A program made the position numbers and the translations under genes. Shown here one piece after another: positions 50,551 through 59,058 of a stretch of 64,000 bases of DNA. The DNA comes from Bacteroides caecigallinarum (lineage in GTDB: Bacteria; Bacteroidota; Bacteroidia; Bacteroidales; Bacteroidaceae): contig NZ_JADYTF010000003.1 in NCBI RefSeq assembly GCF_021530995.1, forward strand, positions 1 to 64,000, written 5' to 3'. The notes under the pieces are model-generated. The model saw only the letters and a list, made by a program, of their open reading frames with translations, was not told the DNA's origin and ran no database searches. Within the stretch, counting starts at the first letter, position 1. The number at the start of each line of letters is the position of its first letter.

Positions 50551-52872
50551 TTAATTGAAGAACTTTATACCGATGAATATAGTTCTAGGCTGTGTAGGAC
50601 CGTAGAAATATTTTGAATCACGTCCTATACCTTTATCCAAGTCTTTCTGGAAAGCATTGAATATATTGTTCACACCACCGTTCAACTGTAGTTTCAGATG
50701 ATCGTTCAATACAAAAGTGTAGTTCAGTTTCAAGTTCAGTTCCATGAAGTCCGGAGTCTTTTCAAGAACATCTTTCTCTATATAACCGGCAAAGTGAGGT
50801 ACAAGCATACGTCCTGTATATACACCCGACAATGAGAAATCAAAATTCTTGTTTTTGAACGGAGCCGAAGTAAACGTAAAGTAACCGTAAAGGTCAGGAG
50901 TACGTGTCATCTTCTTCGTTGGTGCCACATCGGTATCCTCACTCCAGTAAACAGCCTCTGTGTATCTGCTCTGCTGTGCGGTAAAACCTAACTGCAACTG
51001 GGCATCCCTGCCATGAGCAATCTTATAGTCGATATTCGCTCCATATACTCTCGCACCACGTCCGTTGCAACGCTCCTGTATGGTAGTTCCCGGCTGATCG
51101 CCCTCACCTATATTTTTAAGATAGAATACATCGTTAAGCATTGTGTAGAAACCTTCCACCAAAAGGTTTGACTGGAAATGGCCGAAAGAAGCACTCCAAT
51201 CTACAGAACCGCTGAAACTGTTTGAGCGTTCAGGTTTGAGCCCTTCCGCCAGACGGATAATCATAGCTTCACCACCTACTGCAGCTACGTGCAAGTCCTC
51301 ATCATATGCCTGTGGAGCACGGAAACCTGTAGACCATGTCAGACGTCCCTGCACCTTATCCGACGGTTTCCACAAGGCATTCACGCGCGGACTGAATATC
51401 ACATTGTCCACAAGGTTATGCTTGTCAAGACGGAATCCCGCCAACAAAGTGAACTTATCCATCTTCCATTCGTTCTGGGCGTATGCGCTGGCTACTTTCA
51501 CATCCTGTTTCAAATCGCGGTTATATCCAGCCATGATGTCATGCAAGGCATTGTACTGATACTCCAGACCACCGGTAAAAGTAGCCGGAGAGAAGAGACA
51601 CTTGTCCATATTGCCCACATACATTGCTCCACCTACGGCTGTCAAATCGTCCGTAGTTCCGTATGCCTTTCCCGGATCATCAAGTTCCTGCGTACCATAG
51701 TAGCTGTTGCGGTCTGTATGCTGAACAGAACCGTAGACAGAGAGTTTATGACGATATTCATTGAAGAAAACATCATATGTCAGACCTCCACTGTTTATAA
51801 TATGCTTTGTCTGCTCACATATATCTGCTTCATGAGGCTGCAGATTGAAATTGCTTCCTCCACGTCTGAATTCATTTGTAGTATGATATTCCAGGCTGAT
51901 ACGGCTGAAATGAGTCGGGCGGTAATAAGCTCTGAGTCCGAATGTATTCATATTCAGCTTTCCCAGTTCCGAGAAACCGTCGCCATCAGCGTCATACGGA
52001 TTTCTGTTTCTATACGACTGATACAATGCTATACCGTATGTATTGTCAGAAGATACGAGAGAGGCATTCGCTCCCATATACTGTTCCCAAGATTTTCCTC
52101 CAAGATTGGACATATTGGTAGAAACCTGAAATGAATTGTTTATCGGATCTTTGGTTATGATATTGATAGTACCACCTACAGCATTTGCACCGAAAAGAGC
52201 CGATCCACCGCCACGCACTACCTCTACCCTCTCTATCATATTCACAGGAATCTGCTCTAGACCATACACTCCAGACAATGCGCTCATCACCGGACGGCTA
52301 TTGATAAGAATCTGCGAGTACGGACCTTCAAGACCATTTATACGCACCTGTGGGAAACCACAATTCTGACAGTTATTCTCAACACGCAATCCTGACTGAT
52401 AGTTAAGCGACTTAGCCAAATCAGTAGAATTTACCATTTCGAACAGCTTGTTGTTCATCACGTTCACCACCACAGGAGCAAGCTTTCTGCTTGTCTCATT
52501 TCTGTTGGCAGAAACCACCACTTCGTCTGTCATGATAGTTTCCTCAGAAAGGACAAAATGCACATCTACAGTATATTCATCGCTCACGTTCACCTCCTTG
52601 GTTTGCTGTGCATAACCCACAGAATTCACTTTCAATGTGTATTTTCCCGCTGGAACTTTCTTCAGTTTGAAATATCCGTCTGTATCAGTCACTGTTCCCT
52701 CGCCAGTTTCCACTATAATGACCGTAGCGTACGGAAGACTGTTTTCTGTACCTTTTTCTATTACATGACCTGTTATTACGTTACCCTCTTTCACTGGGCT
52801 GTTATCGACTCCTGTCGCCATACTGACTATAGCGCACAAAAGAGCCGAAATGAATATTGATAATTTCTTCAT
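50551..52872 (-). CDS. TonB-dependent outer-membrane receptor with carboxypeptidase-like N-domain
   Basis: 773-residue receptor. Signal peptide (MKKLSIFISALLCAIVSMA), a carboxypeptidase regulatory-like domain (about 33-115: ITGHVIEKGTENSLPYATVI through KKVPAGKYTLKVNSVGYAQQ), plug domain (about 120-235, with VRVNGLEGPYSQILIN-like sequence and IERVEVVRGGGSALFGANAVGG), and a barrel ending RTIFIGIKFFN. It is of BtuB/FepA size, not SusC size, and has no SusD partner, so the cargo is more likely a metal complex, siderophore, haem or cobamide than a glycan. The preceding His-rich gene favours a metal. Confidence 0.92.
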   Translation of the reverse strand: MKKLSIFISALLCAIVSMATGVDNSPVKEGNVITGHVIEKGTENSLPYATVIIVETGEGTVTDTDGYFKLKKVPAGKYTLKVNSVGYAQQTKEVNVSDEYTVDVHFVLSEETIMTDEVVVSANRNETSRKLAPVVVNVMNNKLFEMVNSTDLAKSLNYQSGLRVENNCQNCGFPQVRINGLEGPYSQILINSRPVMSALSGVYGLEQIPVNMIERVEVVRGGGSALFGANAVGGTINIITKDPINNSFQVSTNMSNLGGKSWEQYMGANASLVSSDNTYGIALYQSYRNRNPYDADGDGFSELGKLNMNTFGLRAYYRPTHFSRISLEYHTTNEFRRGGSNFNLQPHEADICEQTKHIINSGGLTYDVFFNEYRHKLSVYGSVQHTDRNSYYGTQELDDPGKAYGTTDDLTAVGGAMYVGNMDKCLFSPATFTGGLEYQYNALHDIMAGYNRDLKQDVKVASAYAQNEWKMDKFTLLAGFRLDKHNLVDNVIFSPRVNALWKPSDKVQGRLTWSTGFRAPQAYDEDLHVAAVGGEAMIIRLAEGLKPERSNSFSGSVDWSASFGHFQSNLLVEGFYTMLNDVFYLKNIGEGDQPGTTIQERCNGRGARVYGANIDYKIAHGRDAQLQLGFTAQQSRYTEAVYWSEDTDVAPTKKMTRTPDLYGYFTFTSAPFKNKNFDFSLSGVYTGRMLVPHFAGYIEKDVLEKTPDFMELNLKLNYTFVLNDHLKLQLNGGVNNIFNAFQKDLDKGIGRDSKYFYGPTQPRTIFIGIKFFN

Positions 52873-52974
52873 TTCTTTATTTTTTTAAGTTTGATAAAAT
52901 GTTACGACGTATTTATCCCATACCTATACAGAAATACAGGCACGAAAAGACAGGACACCATACATGGCGCCTTA

Positions 52975-53334
52975 CTACACAAATAGAAATGAAGAATAAG
53001 GAGGTGCACGCAGACCTATACCGGAATCGAATTCCGGCAACAGACATGTAGGGACATGTTCTGTATAGTCAATAAGGAATATAGGTTGAAACGGAGTATC
53101 GACAATCAAAGGTTCCGAAGCTTCCAAAGAATGGAAATCCGTAAGAAAATGCATAACCAGAGTCTGTCCGGCGCTATGTGAATGCTGGTCCGAGAATGGA
53201 TGCGAATGCACAACCATTACGCCGTTCACCACGTGTACATGGGCGTATGCAGAGATTATGGCATAATATACCACAAACACATTAAGAAACAGCGAAGCTG
53301 TCATTCTGATCCATGTCCTAGTGTTTTTTGTCAT
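52975..53334 (-). CDS. His-rich exported protein upstream of the TonB receptor
   Basis: 119-residue protein of unrecognised family. N-terminal hydrophobic signal or anchor (RMTASLFLNVFVVYYAIISAYA, about 8-29) is followed directly by a histidine-rich stretch, HVHVVNGVMVVHSHPFSDQH and then SHS, with at least seven His in about 30 residues, then a segment ending LRAPPYSSFLFV. The His cluster at the mature N-terminus suggests binding of zinc, copper, nickel or haem in the periplasm. The ATG at 53334 is used; a longer frame to 53385 would run through the promoter. 102 bases upstream of the TonB receptor gene, presumably cotranscribed. Confidence 0.7.
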   Translation of the reverse strand: MTKNTRTWIRMTASLFLNVFVVYYAIISAYAHVHVVNGVMVVHSHPFSDQHSHSAGQTLVMHFLTDFHSLEASEPLIVDTPFQPIFLIDYTEHVPTCLLPEFDSGIGLRAPPYSSFLFV

Positions 53335-53371
53335 AATCTTCTGATATTTCTGCCTATTAAAATTACGGGCG

Positions 53372-53403
53372 CAAAGATACATCAAAATACTACTGACAGC
53401 AAG
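53372..53403 (-). promoter_or_regulatory. Promoter of the His-rich/TonB receptor genes
   Basis: On the minus strand CTTG (53400-53403, one mismatch to TTTG), 20 bases, then TATCTTTG (53372-53379). Good match to the Bacteroides consensus. It sets the gene start at 53334. Confidence 0.6.
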
Positions 53404-53475
53404 TTTATCACAATTTTATCTACTTATCAGATAGCAAAATACCTTTTTTTTAGGTAGTTTATTAAAGAATTTCAT

Positions 53476-53483
53476 TATATTTG
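53476..53483 (+). promoter_or_regulatory. -7 element for the GNAT/yqgE genes
   Basis: TATATTTG, perfect TAnnTTTG match, 25 bases before the ATG at 53508. Confidence 0.5.
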
Positions 53484-53507
53484 TTATAAAATTCAAAAAC
53501 AAATCCA

Positions 53508-53993
53508 ATGATAACAGAAGTAACAACAAAAGACGCTACCGAAATAACCGCCATATATAATCACTATATACGTGAAAGTGTAGCCACTTTCGATACCGAA
53601 GAATGGAGCGTAGAGAAAATGTCGGAACGCATACAGACTCTTTCGTCCGCTTATCCATATATAGTTTTCAGAATGCCTGAAGGAAAGATAGGAGGTTTCT
53701 GCTATGCACATCCATGGAAAGAAAAAGACGCTTACAGCCGTACACTTGAGACTACAGTCTATGTATCACCGGAATATACAGGTCGCGGCATAGGGAAACA
53801 ACTTATGAATGAGCTTATCAGGATATGCCGCGAAAGGAATTTCCTTACTCTCATAGCCTGCATAACAGAAGGAAATGAAAGCAGTTTCAGACTTCACGAG
53901 AAATTAGGTTTCGAGCGTGTTTCACATTTTAAGAAAGTAGGTATGAAATTCGGGAAATACCTCGATGTGATAGACTACGAGCTGATACTATAA
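53508..53993 (+). CDS. GNAT N-acetyltransferase (phosphinothricin acetyltransferase-like)
   Basis: 161-residue single-domain acetyltransferase. Seen: the N-terminal ATEITAIYNHYIRESVATFD, typical of the PAT/MnaT subgroup, the acetyl-CoA pyrophosphate loop VSPEYTGRGIGKQLMNELIR (about 88-107) and FRLHEKLGFERVSHFKKVG near the end. Relatives acetylate methionine sulfone, phosphinothricin or similar amino compounds; the native substrate is unknown. 25 bases upstream of yqgE. Confidence 0.87.
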   Translation: MITEVTTKDATEITAIYNHYIRESVATFDTEEWSVEKMSERIQTLSSAYPYIVFRMPEGKIGGFCYAHPWKEKDAYSRTLETTVYVSPEYTGRGIGKQLMNELIRICRERNFLTLIACITEGNESSFRLHEKLGFERVSHFKKVGMKFGKYLDVIDYELIL

Positions 53994-54018
53994 CCTCAAA
54001 AAAAACACTGAATAACAA

Positions 54019-54609
54019 ATGTTCGAAGACATATTTCAAGTAAAATCAAATAATATCACTCCAAAGAAAGGCAGAATATTACTTGCCTCTCCATTGCTCA
54101 ACGATTACCATTTCGCACGTACGGTAGTACTTATGGTGAGTCATGGAGACAACGGCGACATGGGTGTTGTCTTGAATAAAGACTTCAGATATCATGTTTC
54201 ATTGAACGACCTGGTAAAAGAACTGGAAGATGTACCTGCAATACCGGTATACAAAGGAGGGCCCGTGGGACGCGACACGATGTTCTTCATACACGATATT
54301 GAAGAAATAAATGACTCGCTTCCTCTAAGAAACGGTCTGTTCATGAATGGAGATTTCAATCAGATGATAGACTATATCAAATCCGGCAATCCAATTTCAG
54401 AGAGAGCACGTTTCTATCTCGGTTATGCCGGATGGGAAGAAGGACAGTTGCAGTCCGAAATGGAAGAAGACACATGGATTGTGAGCGAACTTACGAAAGA
54501 CAGACTTTTCAAGGAGAATTACAGGTCATTATGGATGAACTGCATGAATGACATGGGAGAGCCATACAGCACATGGGCAAAATATCCTACATTTCCAACA
54601 ATGAACTGA
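54019..54609 (+). CDS. yqgE: YqgE/AlgH family protein
   Basis: 196-residue cytoplasmic protein. Seen: KKGRILLASPLLNDYHFART (about 12), VVLMVSHGDNGDMGVVLNKD (about 35), the PVYKGGPVGRDTMFFIHD segment (about 75) and RFYLGYAGWEEGQLQSEMEE (about 133), all typical of the family. Biochemical function is not established despite wide conservation. Probably cotranscribed with the acetyltransferase; it ends 15 bases from the convergent GNAT gene. Confidence 0.92.
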   Translation: MFEDIFQVKSNNITPKKGRILLASPLLNDYHFARTVVLMVSHGDNGDMGVVLNKDFRYHVSLNDLVKELEDVPAIPVYKGGPVGRDTMFFIHDIEEINDSLPLRNGLFMNGDFNQMIDYIKSGNPISERARFYLGYAGWEEGQLQSEMEEDTWIVSELTKDRLFKENYRSLWMNCMNDMGEPYSTWAKYPTFPTMN

Positions 54610-54624
54610 CAGCCCGGCATAACA

Positions 54625-55140
54625 CTATCGGTTGGCTATCTTCTGATACATACAAACATCATAATACTGCTGTCCCCGACGTATCCACGACTTGAGGACG
54701 GCAGTTTCTGTAAATCCGCAAGAAAGGAAAGTTTCACGTCCAGCCTCATTATCGCATCTGACATACGCATACAACTGATTCATACTTAAAAATCTGAAAC
54801 AGTGTTCCTCCATCATGCGGAGAGCATTTCGCCCAATACCCTTTCCTCTGAATTCGGACAAAACTACAATTCCAACCTCAGCCCTGTTATTGCGCACATC
54901 AAAATCGAACACATCCACTATTCCCGCCACCTTTCCGTCAGGCAATACAATCATCAGCCTCAACTGTTTGTCAGTAAATATATCGTTAGTGTTGGCAGCA
55001 ATATACTGTTTCATCTGATAACGTGAATAAGGTCCGGTGTTACCGCCATTATGTATCCACAAATCAGAATCGTTTTCTATATCCAGCATGATGCCAAGAT
55101 CTTCCGGCTCTGGGGCACGAAGTATTATATCCATACTCAT
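54625..55140 (-). CDS. GNAT N-acetyltransferase (RimJ/SpeG-like)
   Basis: 171-residue acetyltransferase starting MSMDIILRAPEPEDLGIMLD, with the acetyl-CoA loop LSEFRGKGIGRNALRMMEEH (about 93-112) and CDNEAGRETFLSCGFTE near the C-terminus. The layout resembles ribosomal-protein, spermidine or amino-sugar acetyltransferases; the substrate is unknown. The start overlaps the stop of the upstream membrane-protein gene by four bases (ATGA), so they are translationally coupled. Confidence 0.86.
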   Translation of the reverse strand: MSMDIILRAPEPEDLGIMLDIENDSDLWIHNGGNTGPYSRYQMKQYIAANTNDIFTDKQLRLMIVLPDGKVAGIVDVFDFDVRNNRAEVGIVVLSEFRGKGIGRNALRMMEEHCFRFLSMNQLYAYVRCDNEAGRETFLSCGFTETAVLKSWIRRGQQYYDVCMYQKIANR

Positions 55141-55601
55141 GACTCCTCCTCTTCCTTAAGCAAGTCAAGTTCCGAAAGCAGCCTTTTCTTGCCCGGTACA
55201 CAGAACATCGAGGCAAGTACTGCCATTGCACCGCAGAGCAGGCCCGTTGTATCCATGGTCCAGTAATACAGAGATATATTGAATACAGCCACCACCAAAA
55301 GCAGTATAATCCTTACCTCACTCCAACGGCGGTAACTCTTCAAAGCGCTATCAATATCAAGGTTCCGAATATACTTTGTCAGAGACAGATTGAATATACG
55401 CAACGACATAGGGATAAGGCATATTGCAAGTAACACGCCGGTCAACTGGGCAATATATACAGCTCTGGAATTACCAATCAGAGTACCTTCCTCCAAGATA
55501 CCGTTTTCATATCCAGCTATCAGGCATATAATAACAACCCATGTAACAGCAAACTCTATTTTAAGCAGTCTAATCAATCTGTCTATTTTCTTTTCCATCA
55601 T
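55137..55601 (-). CDS. Hypothetical integral membrane protein
   Basis: 154-residue protein, family not recognised. Four hydrophobic segments are visible (about 15-30, 47-68, 95-113, 118-135), separated by charged loops (SLTKYIRNLDIDSALKSYRR), with an acidic cytoplasmic-type tail (LLSELDLLKEEEES). It lies 15 bases after recR and overlaps the GNAT gene by four bases, forming a recR-membrane protein-GNAT operon. Function unknown. Confidence 0.75.
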   Translation of the reverse strand: MMEKKIDRLIRLLKIEFAVTWVVIICLIAGYENGILEEGTLIGNSRAVYIAQLTGVLLAICLIPMSLRIFNLSLTKYIRNLDIDSALKSYRRWSEVRIILLLVVAVFNISLYYWTMDTTGLLCGAMAVLASMFCVPGKKRLLSELDLLKEEEES

Positions 55602-55616
55602 TCAATTTTCGTTTTA

Positions 55617-56234
55617 TCACATTTTACCTGTAAACTCAATCCTGTTCACTATAGAACGTCCCAAAGTAACCTCATCAGTGTATTGCAGTTCGTCGCCTAT
55701 CGAAATACCGCGCGAAATGACAGATACCTTCACATCAAGTCCGTTCAGTTTGCGGAAGATATAGAAGTTCGTACTGTCACCCTCCATAGTAGAGCTCAAT
55801 GCAAGAATTATCTCTTTCACTCCACCTGCCTTTACACGGTCCACAAGGCTGTCTATCTGCAAATCGTTCGGTCCCACACCATCCATAGGTGAAATCACAC
55901 CGCCCAGCACATGATATAATCCGTTAAACTGTTGGGTATTCTCCACAGCCATCACGTCGCGGATATTCTCGACCACACACACAATTGATGAATCGCGCGA
56001 AGGAGTGGAACATATACGGCAGACATCCGTATCCGAAATGTTATGGCATACCTTGCAGTATTTCACTTCATGTTTTAGTGTTACTATCGCATTGCCGAAC
56101 GCCTCTACAGATTCCGTGTCCTGACGCAAAAGATGCAGTACAAGACGCATGGCAGTCTTTCTTCCTATACCCGGCAATCGTGAAAACTCGTCAACGGCCT
56201 TTTCCAGAAGTACCGATGGATATTGTTGGTTCAT
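55617..56234 (-). CDS. recR: Recombination mediator protein
   Basis: 205-residue RecF-pathway protein that helps load RecA on SSB-coated DNA. Seen: N-terminal helix-hairpin-helix [20 protein letters not shown] (about 14-33), the four-cysteine zinc finger [17 protein letters not shown] (about 55-71) and a Toprim domain ([36 protein letters not shown]). Length is normal. Confidence 0.96.
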   Translation of the reverse strand: MNQQYPSVLLEKAVDEFSRLPGIGRKTAMRLVLHLLRQDTESVEAFGNAIVTLKHEVKYCKVCHNISDTDVCRICSTPSRDSSIVCVVENIRDVMAVENTQQFNGLYHVLGGVISPMDGVGPNDLQIDSLVDRVKAGGVKEIILALSSTMEGDSTNFYIFRKLNGLDVKVSVISRGISIGDELQYTDEVTLGRSIVNRIEFTGKM

Positions 56235-56272
56235 TGTGTCTTTTTTTGAGTTTGTTAGTTTACTTCAAGCCG

Positions 56273-56280
56273 CAAAAATA
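56273..56280 (-). promoter_or_regulatory. -7 element for the recR operon
   Basis: TATTTTTG on the minus strand, 38 bases before the recR ATG; divergent from the symporter promoter. Confidence 0.5.
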
Positions 56281-56293
56281 CAAAAAATCTGAT

Positions 56294-56301
56294 TATCTTT
56301 G
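56294..56301 (+). promoter_or_regulatory. -7 element for the sodium:solute symporter gene
   Basis: TATCTTTG, perfect TAnnTTTG match, 20 bases before the ATG at 56322. Confidence 0.5.
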
Positions 56302-56321
56302 TGCTTTAATTTGCTAATAAC

Positions 56322-57782
56322 ATGAACGGAATATTTATCCTTATCACCATAATAATCTATTTCGGGATATTGCTGTGCATATCGCGAATCACAGCCCGCA
56401 GCCACTCGGACAACGACGCATTCTTCCGGGGCAACCGCCAGTCACCATGGTATATAGTGTCATTCGGAATGATAGGCGCATCACTCTCAGGAGTAACATT
56501 CGTTTCTGTGCCGGGAATGGTGAAAAACATAGATATGACCTACATGCAGACATGCATGGGTTTCTTTGTAGGCTATCTGATAATAGCTCACGTACTCCTC
56601 CCCTTATACTATAAGCTGAACCTTACGTCAATCTATACATATCTGGGGCAAAGGATAGGCAGATATTCATACAAGACGGGGGCTTCATTCTTCCTCATAT
56701 CCAAAATGCTGGGAGCGGCTGCCAGACTATATCTGGTATGCATCATTCTGCAACACTACGTGTTCGACGCCTACGACATACCGTTTGCCGTGACAGCCAT
56801 AGGAACCGTATTGCTGATATGGCTATATACACACAAGAGCGGCATACGCACGATAGTATGGACAGACAGCCTGCAGACACTGTGTCTGCTTCTGGCCTTG
56901 GGGCTTATATTGTATAATGTGGCAGACAAGCTGAACCTGGACATTGGCGGAGTGATAGACACCATAAAGAACAGCAGCGAAAGCCGCATCTTCGTTTTCG
57001 ACGACTGGCAGTCAAAACAGAACTTCTTCAAACAGTTCTTCAGCGGGATATTCATAACCATAGTAATGACAGGACTTGATCAGGACATGATGCAGAAGAA
57101 CCTCTCCTGCCGTAATCTGAAGGAAGCACAAAAAAACATGTACTGCTACGGAATATCTTTCGTGCCGGTAAACCTGCTTTTCCTTTCATTGGGTATCCTC
57201 CTAATGGTAGCTGCCACACAGATGAACATAGCCATTCCGGCTAAAGGCGACGACCTCCTTCCGATGTTTGCGGCTGGAGGTCATCTGGGATATGCGGTAC
57301 TGGTGTTCTTCACCATAGGAATAATAGCGGCAGCATTCTCCAGTGCCGACTCCGCTCTAGCCGCCCTGACAACAAGCTTCTGTATAGACATTCTGAATAC
57401 GGACAGATATAGTGAAAAGAAAGCCGAGAGAGTAAGAAAAATCACTCATCTTGGTATAAGCATAGTGTTCGTGGCATGCATCCTGGCATTCGAGGCTATA
57501 GACAGCCAAAACGTGATAGACACTATATATACACTTGCATCATATACCTACGGTCCTCTGCTGGGACTTTTCTGCTTCGGACTTTTCACCAAATTAAGGC
57601 CACGCGACAAATATGTGCCTTATATAGCAATTTTATCACCTGCAATATGCTACATAATAGACATTCTCACATTCAATGCCACAGGATACAAGTTCGGTTA
57701 CGAAATGCTGATGTTCAACGGTTTTCTCACATTCATGGGACTTGCCGCATTGAGTTTGGGAAAGAAAAGGGTAAGTTGTTAG
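56322..57782 (+). CDS. Sodium:solute symporter (SSS family)
   Basis: 486-residue polytopic inner-membrane carrier with about 13 helices. Seen: DAFFRGNRQSPWYIVSFGMI (about 32) near TM1, SLSGVTFVSVPGMVKN (about 55), GLDQDMMQKNLSCRNLKEAQ (about 252), and the sodium-site helix FFTIGIIAAAFSSADSALAALTTS split as IIAAAFSSADSALAALTTSF (about 340). These are hallmarks of the SSS/SLC5 family. Substrate is not determined by the sequence. Followed after 36 bases by engB. Confidence 0.92.
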   Translation: MNGIFILITIIIYFGILLCISRITARSHSDNDAFFRGNRQSPWYIVSFGMIGASLSGVTFVSVPGMVKNIDMTYMQTCMGFFVGYLIIAHVLLPLYYKLNLTSIYTYLGQRIGRYSYKTGASFFLISKMLGAAARLYLVCIILQHYVFDAYDIPFAVTAIGTVLLIWLYTHKSGIRTIVWTDSLQTLCLLLALGLILYNVADKLNLDIGGVIDTIKNSSESRIFVFDDWQSKQNFFKQFFSGIFITIVMTGLDQDMMQKNLSCRNLKEAQKNMYCYGISFVPVNLLFLSLGILLMVAATQMNIAIPAKGDDLLPMFAAGGHLGYAVLVFFTIGIIAAAFSSADSALAALTTSFCIDILNTDRYSEKKAERVRKITHLGISIVFVACILAFEAIDSQNVIDTIYTLASYTYGPLLGLFCFGLFTKLRPRDKYVPYIAILSPAICYIIDILTFNATGYKFGYEMLMFNGFLTFMGLAALSLGKKRVSC

Positions 57783-57796
57783 TTTTTAATTGTTAG
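57775..57796 (+). repeat. TTAGTTTTTA-type intergenic micro-repeat
   Basis: GTTGTTAGTTTTTAATTGTT overlapping the end of the symporter gene and the gap before engB; same motif family as the blocks at 37140, 38520 and 39537. Confidence 0.4.
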
Positions 57797-57818
57797 AAAA
57801 TTTATAAAAGACATATAT

Positions 57819-58424
57819 ATGGAAATAAAAAGTGCAGAATTCACAATAAGCAGCTCAAGAGCTGATATGTGTCCAAAATCGGATATACCGGAATATGCTT
57901 TCATAGGCCGTTCCAACGTTGGAAAATCCAGCCTTATCAATATGTTGACAAAGAAGCCGAAGCTTGCCATGACTTCATCCACTCCGGGTAAGACTCTGCT
58001 TATCAATCATTTCCTCATCAACAAGGAATGGTTCTTGGTTGACCTACCAGGATATGGATTTGCCCTGAGAGGAAAGAAGATGATGGAAAAAATCAAGAAC
58101 CTCATAGAATACTACGTTCTTGAGCGCGAACAGCTTACCTGCCTTTTTGTACTAATCGACAGTCGTCATGAACCTCAGAAAATCGACCTTGAATTCATTG
58201 AATGGCTTGGCGAAAACGGTGTTCCGTTTGCAATTATCTTTACAAAAGCCGACAAACAGACTGTAGGCAAGACAAGACAGAACGTAAACAACTACCTGAA
58301 CAAGCTGAAAGAGCAGTGGGAAGAACTTCCTCCTCATTTCATTTCTTCATCTGAAAACGGTACTGGCAGACAGGAGATACTTGACTATATAGACGGCATC
58401 AACAAATCACCGAAAGAACAATAA
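57819..58424 (+). CDS. engB: Ribosome biogenesis GTP-binding protein
   Basis: 201-residue YihA/YsxC GTPase needed for large ribosomal subunit assembly. Seen: G1 [16 protein letters not shown] (about residue 28), G2 region [14 protein letters not shown] (about 50), G3 [11 protein letters not shown] (about 70), G4 FTKADKQT (about 145). Length normal. Ends at a strong terminator. Confidence 0.96.
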   Translation: MEIKSAEFTISSSRADMCPKSDIPEYAFIGRSNVGKSSLINMLTKKPKLAMTSSTPGKTLLINHFLINKEWFLVDLPGYGFALRGKKMMEKIKNLIEYYVLEREQLTCLFVLIDSRHEPQKIDLEFIEWLGENGVPFAIIFTKADKQTVGKTRQNVNNYLNKLKEQWEELPPHFISSSENGTGRQEILDYIDGINKSPKEQ

Positions 58425-58479
58425 AAAAATTAATCCGCTATATACTCCTTTGATAGATGTATAAAGCGGATTAATTTTT
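58425..58479. terminator. 15-bp hairpin terminator between engB and a convergent gene
   Basis: AAAAATTAATCCGCT (58425-58439) pairs perfectly with AGCGGATTAATTTTT (58465-58479), with A and T runs on the outside, so it can act on both strands. Confidence 0.85.
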
Positions 58480-58515
58480 ATAATCGTTTTCTGAGCAAGA
58501 GATACAAAACATTAC

Positions 58516-59055
58516 CTACACAAAACGTACATCTTTCAATATCTTCTTCATCACATTACGTCTGGCCGTCTTCAATCCTGAAGATAAAGACTCAGCAGAT
58601 ATTATTTCAAGACAATTACTTAATTCAGACAGAAGTTCCGGAAAGAACCTGCACTGCTCGTATGCCAGCTTCATACACAAAGCACGATTAGAACACGATT
58701 CGTGAGACGATTGTATAGTTTCAAAACAGAAATCGATAAAATCGGTACTCAAAGTATCACATTCAAACGGCTGCCTCAACAGAAGAGTGAGAAGCAAACG
58801 TTTCTTTCCATCATGCTTTTCAGCTATAGCCTTATCAATCAGTTCGTCATGCTTTGCATACAGCCATTTATTATTCGACAAGTCAAAATGGGCGAACACC
58901 CACAAGGCATTATACGAAACCCTGACATCCTCATCAGATATCAGGGTATATAGTTCTTCTTTCAGACTGTCATTGTCCGGTCCTTGAGTGAGAAAACACA
59001 TCTCGTGTATGTCGTCCTGACTCAAACGCTGAAGGAATCTCTTACGAAAATCCAT
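58516..59055 (-). CDS. Hypothetical helical (HEAT-like) protein
   Basis: 179-residue cytoplasmic protein of unrecognised family. Almost entirely helical; segments such as YTLISDEDVRVSYNALWVFA, KHDGKKRLLLTLLLRQPFEC and CSNRALCMKLAYEQCRFFPE have the spacing of HEAT-type repeats. No catalytic motif. It starts 3 bases after the ABC-F gene, so it is probably the last gene of a DUF3805-like/ABC-F/HEAT-like operon. Function unknown. Confidence 0.72.
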   Translation of the reverse strand: MDFRKRFLQRLSQDDIHEMCFLTQGPDNDSLKEELYTLISDEDVRVSYNALWVFAHFDLSNNKWLYAKHDELIDKAIAEKHDGKKRLLLTLLLRQPFECDTLSTDFIDFCFETIQSSHESCSNRALCMKLAYEQCRFFPELLSELSNCLEIISAESLSSGLKTARRNVMKKILKDVRFV

Positions 59056-59058
59056 ATC

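Noticed and set aside
51289-52134. 281-codon plus-strand frame
   Set aside because: Antisense to the TonB receptor, whose plug and barrel motifs are continuous; the product has a random-looking composition.
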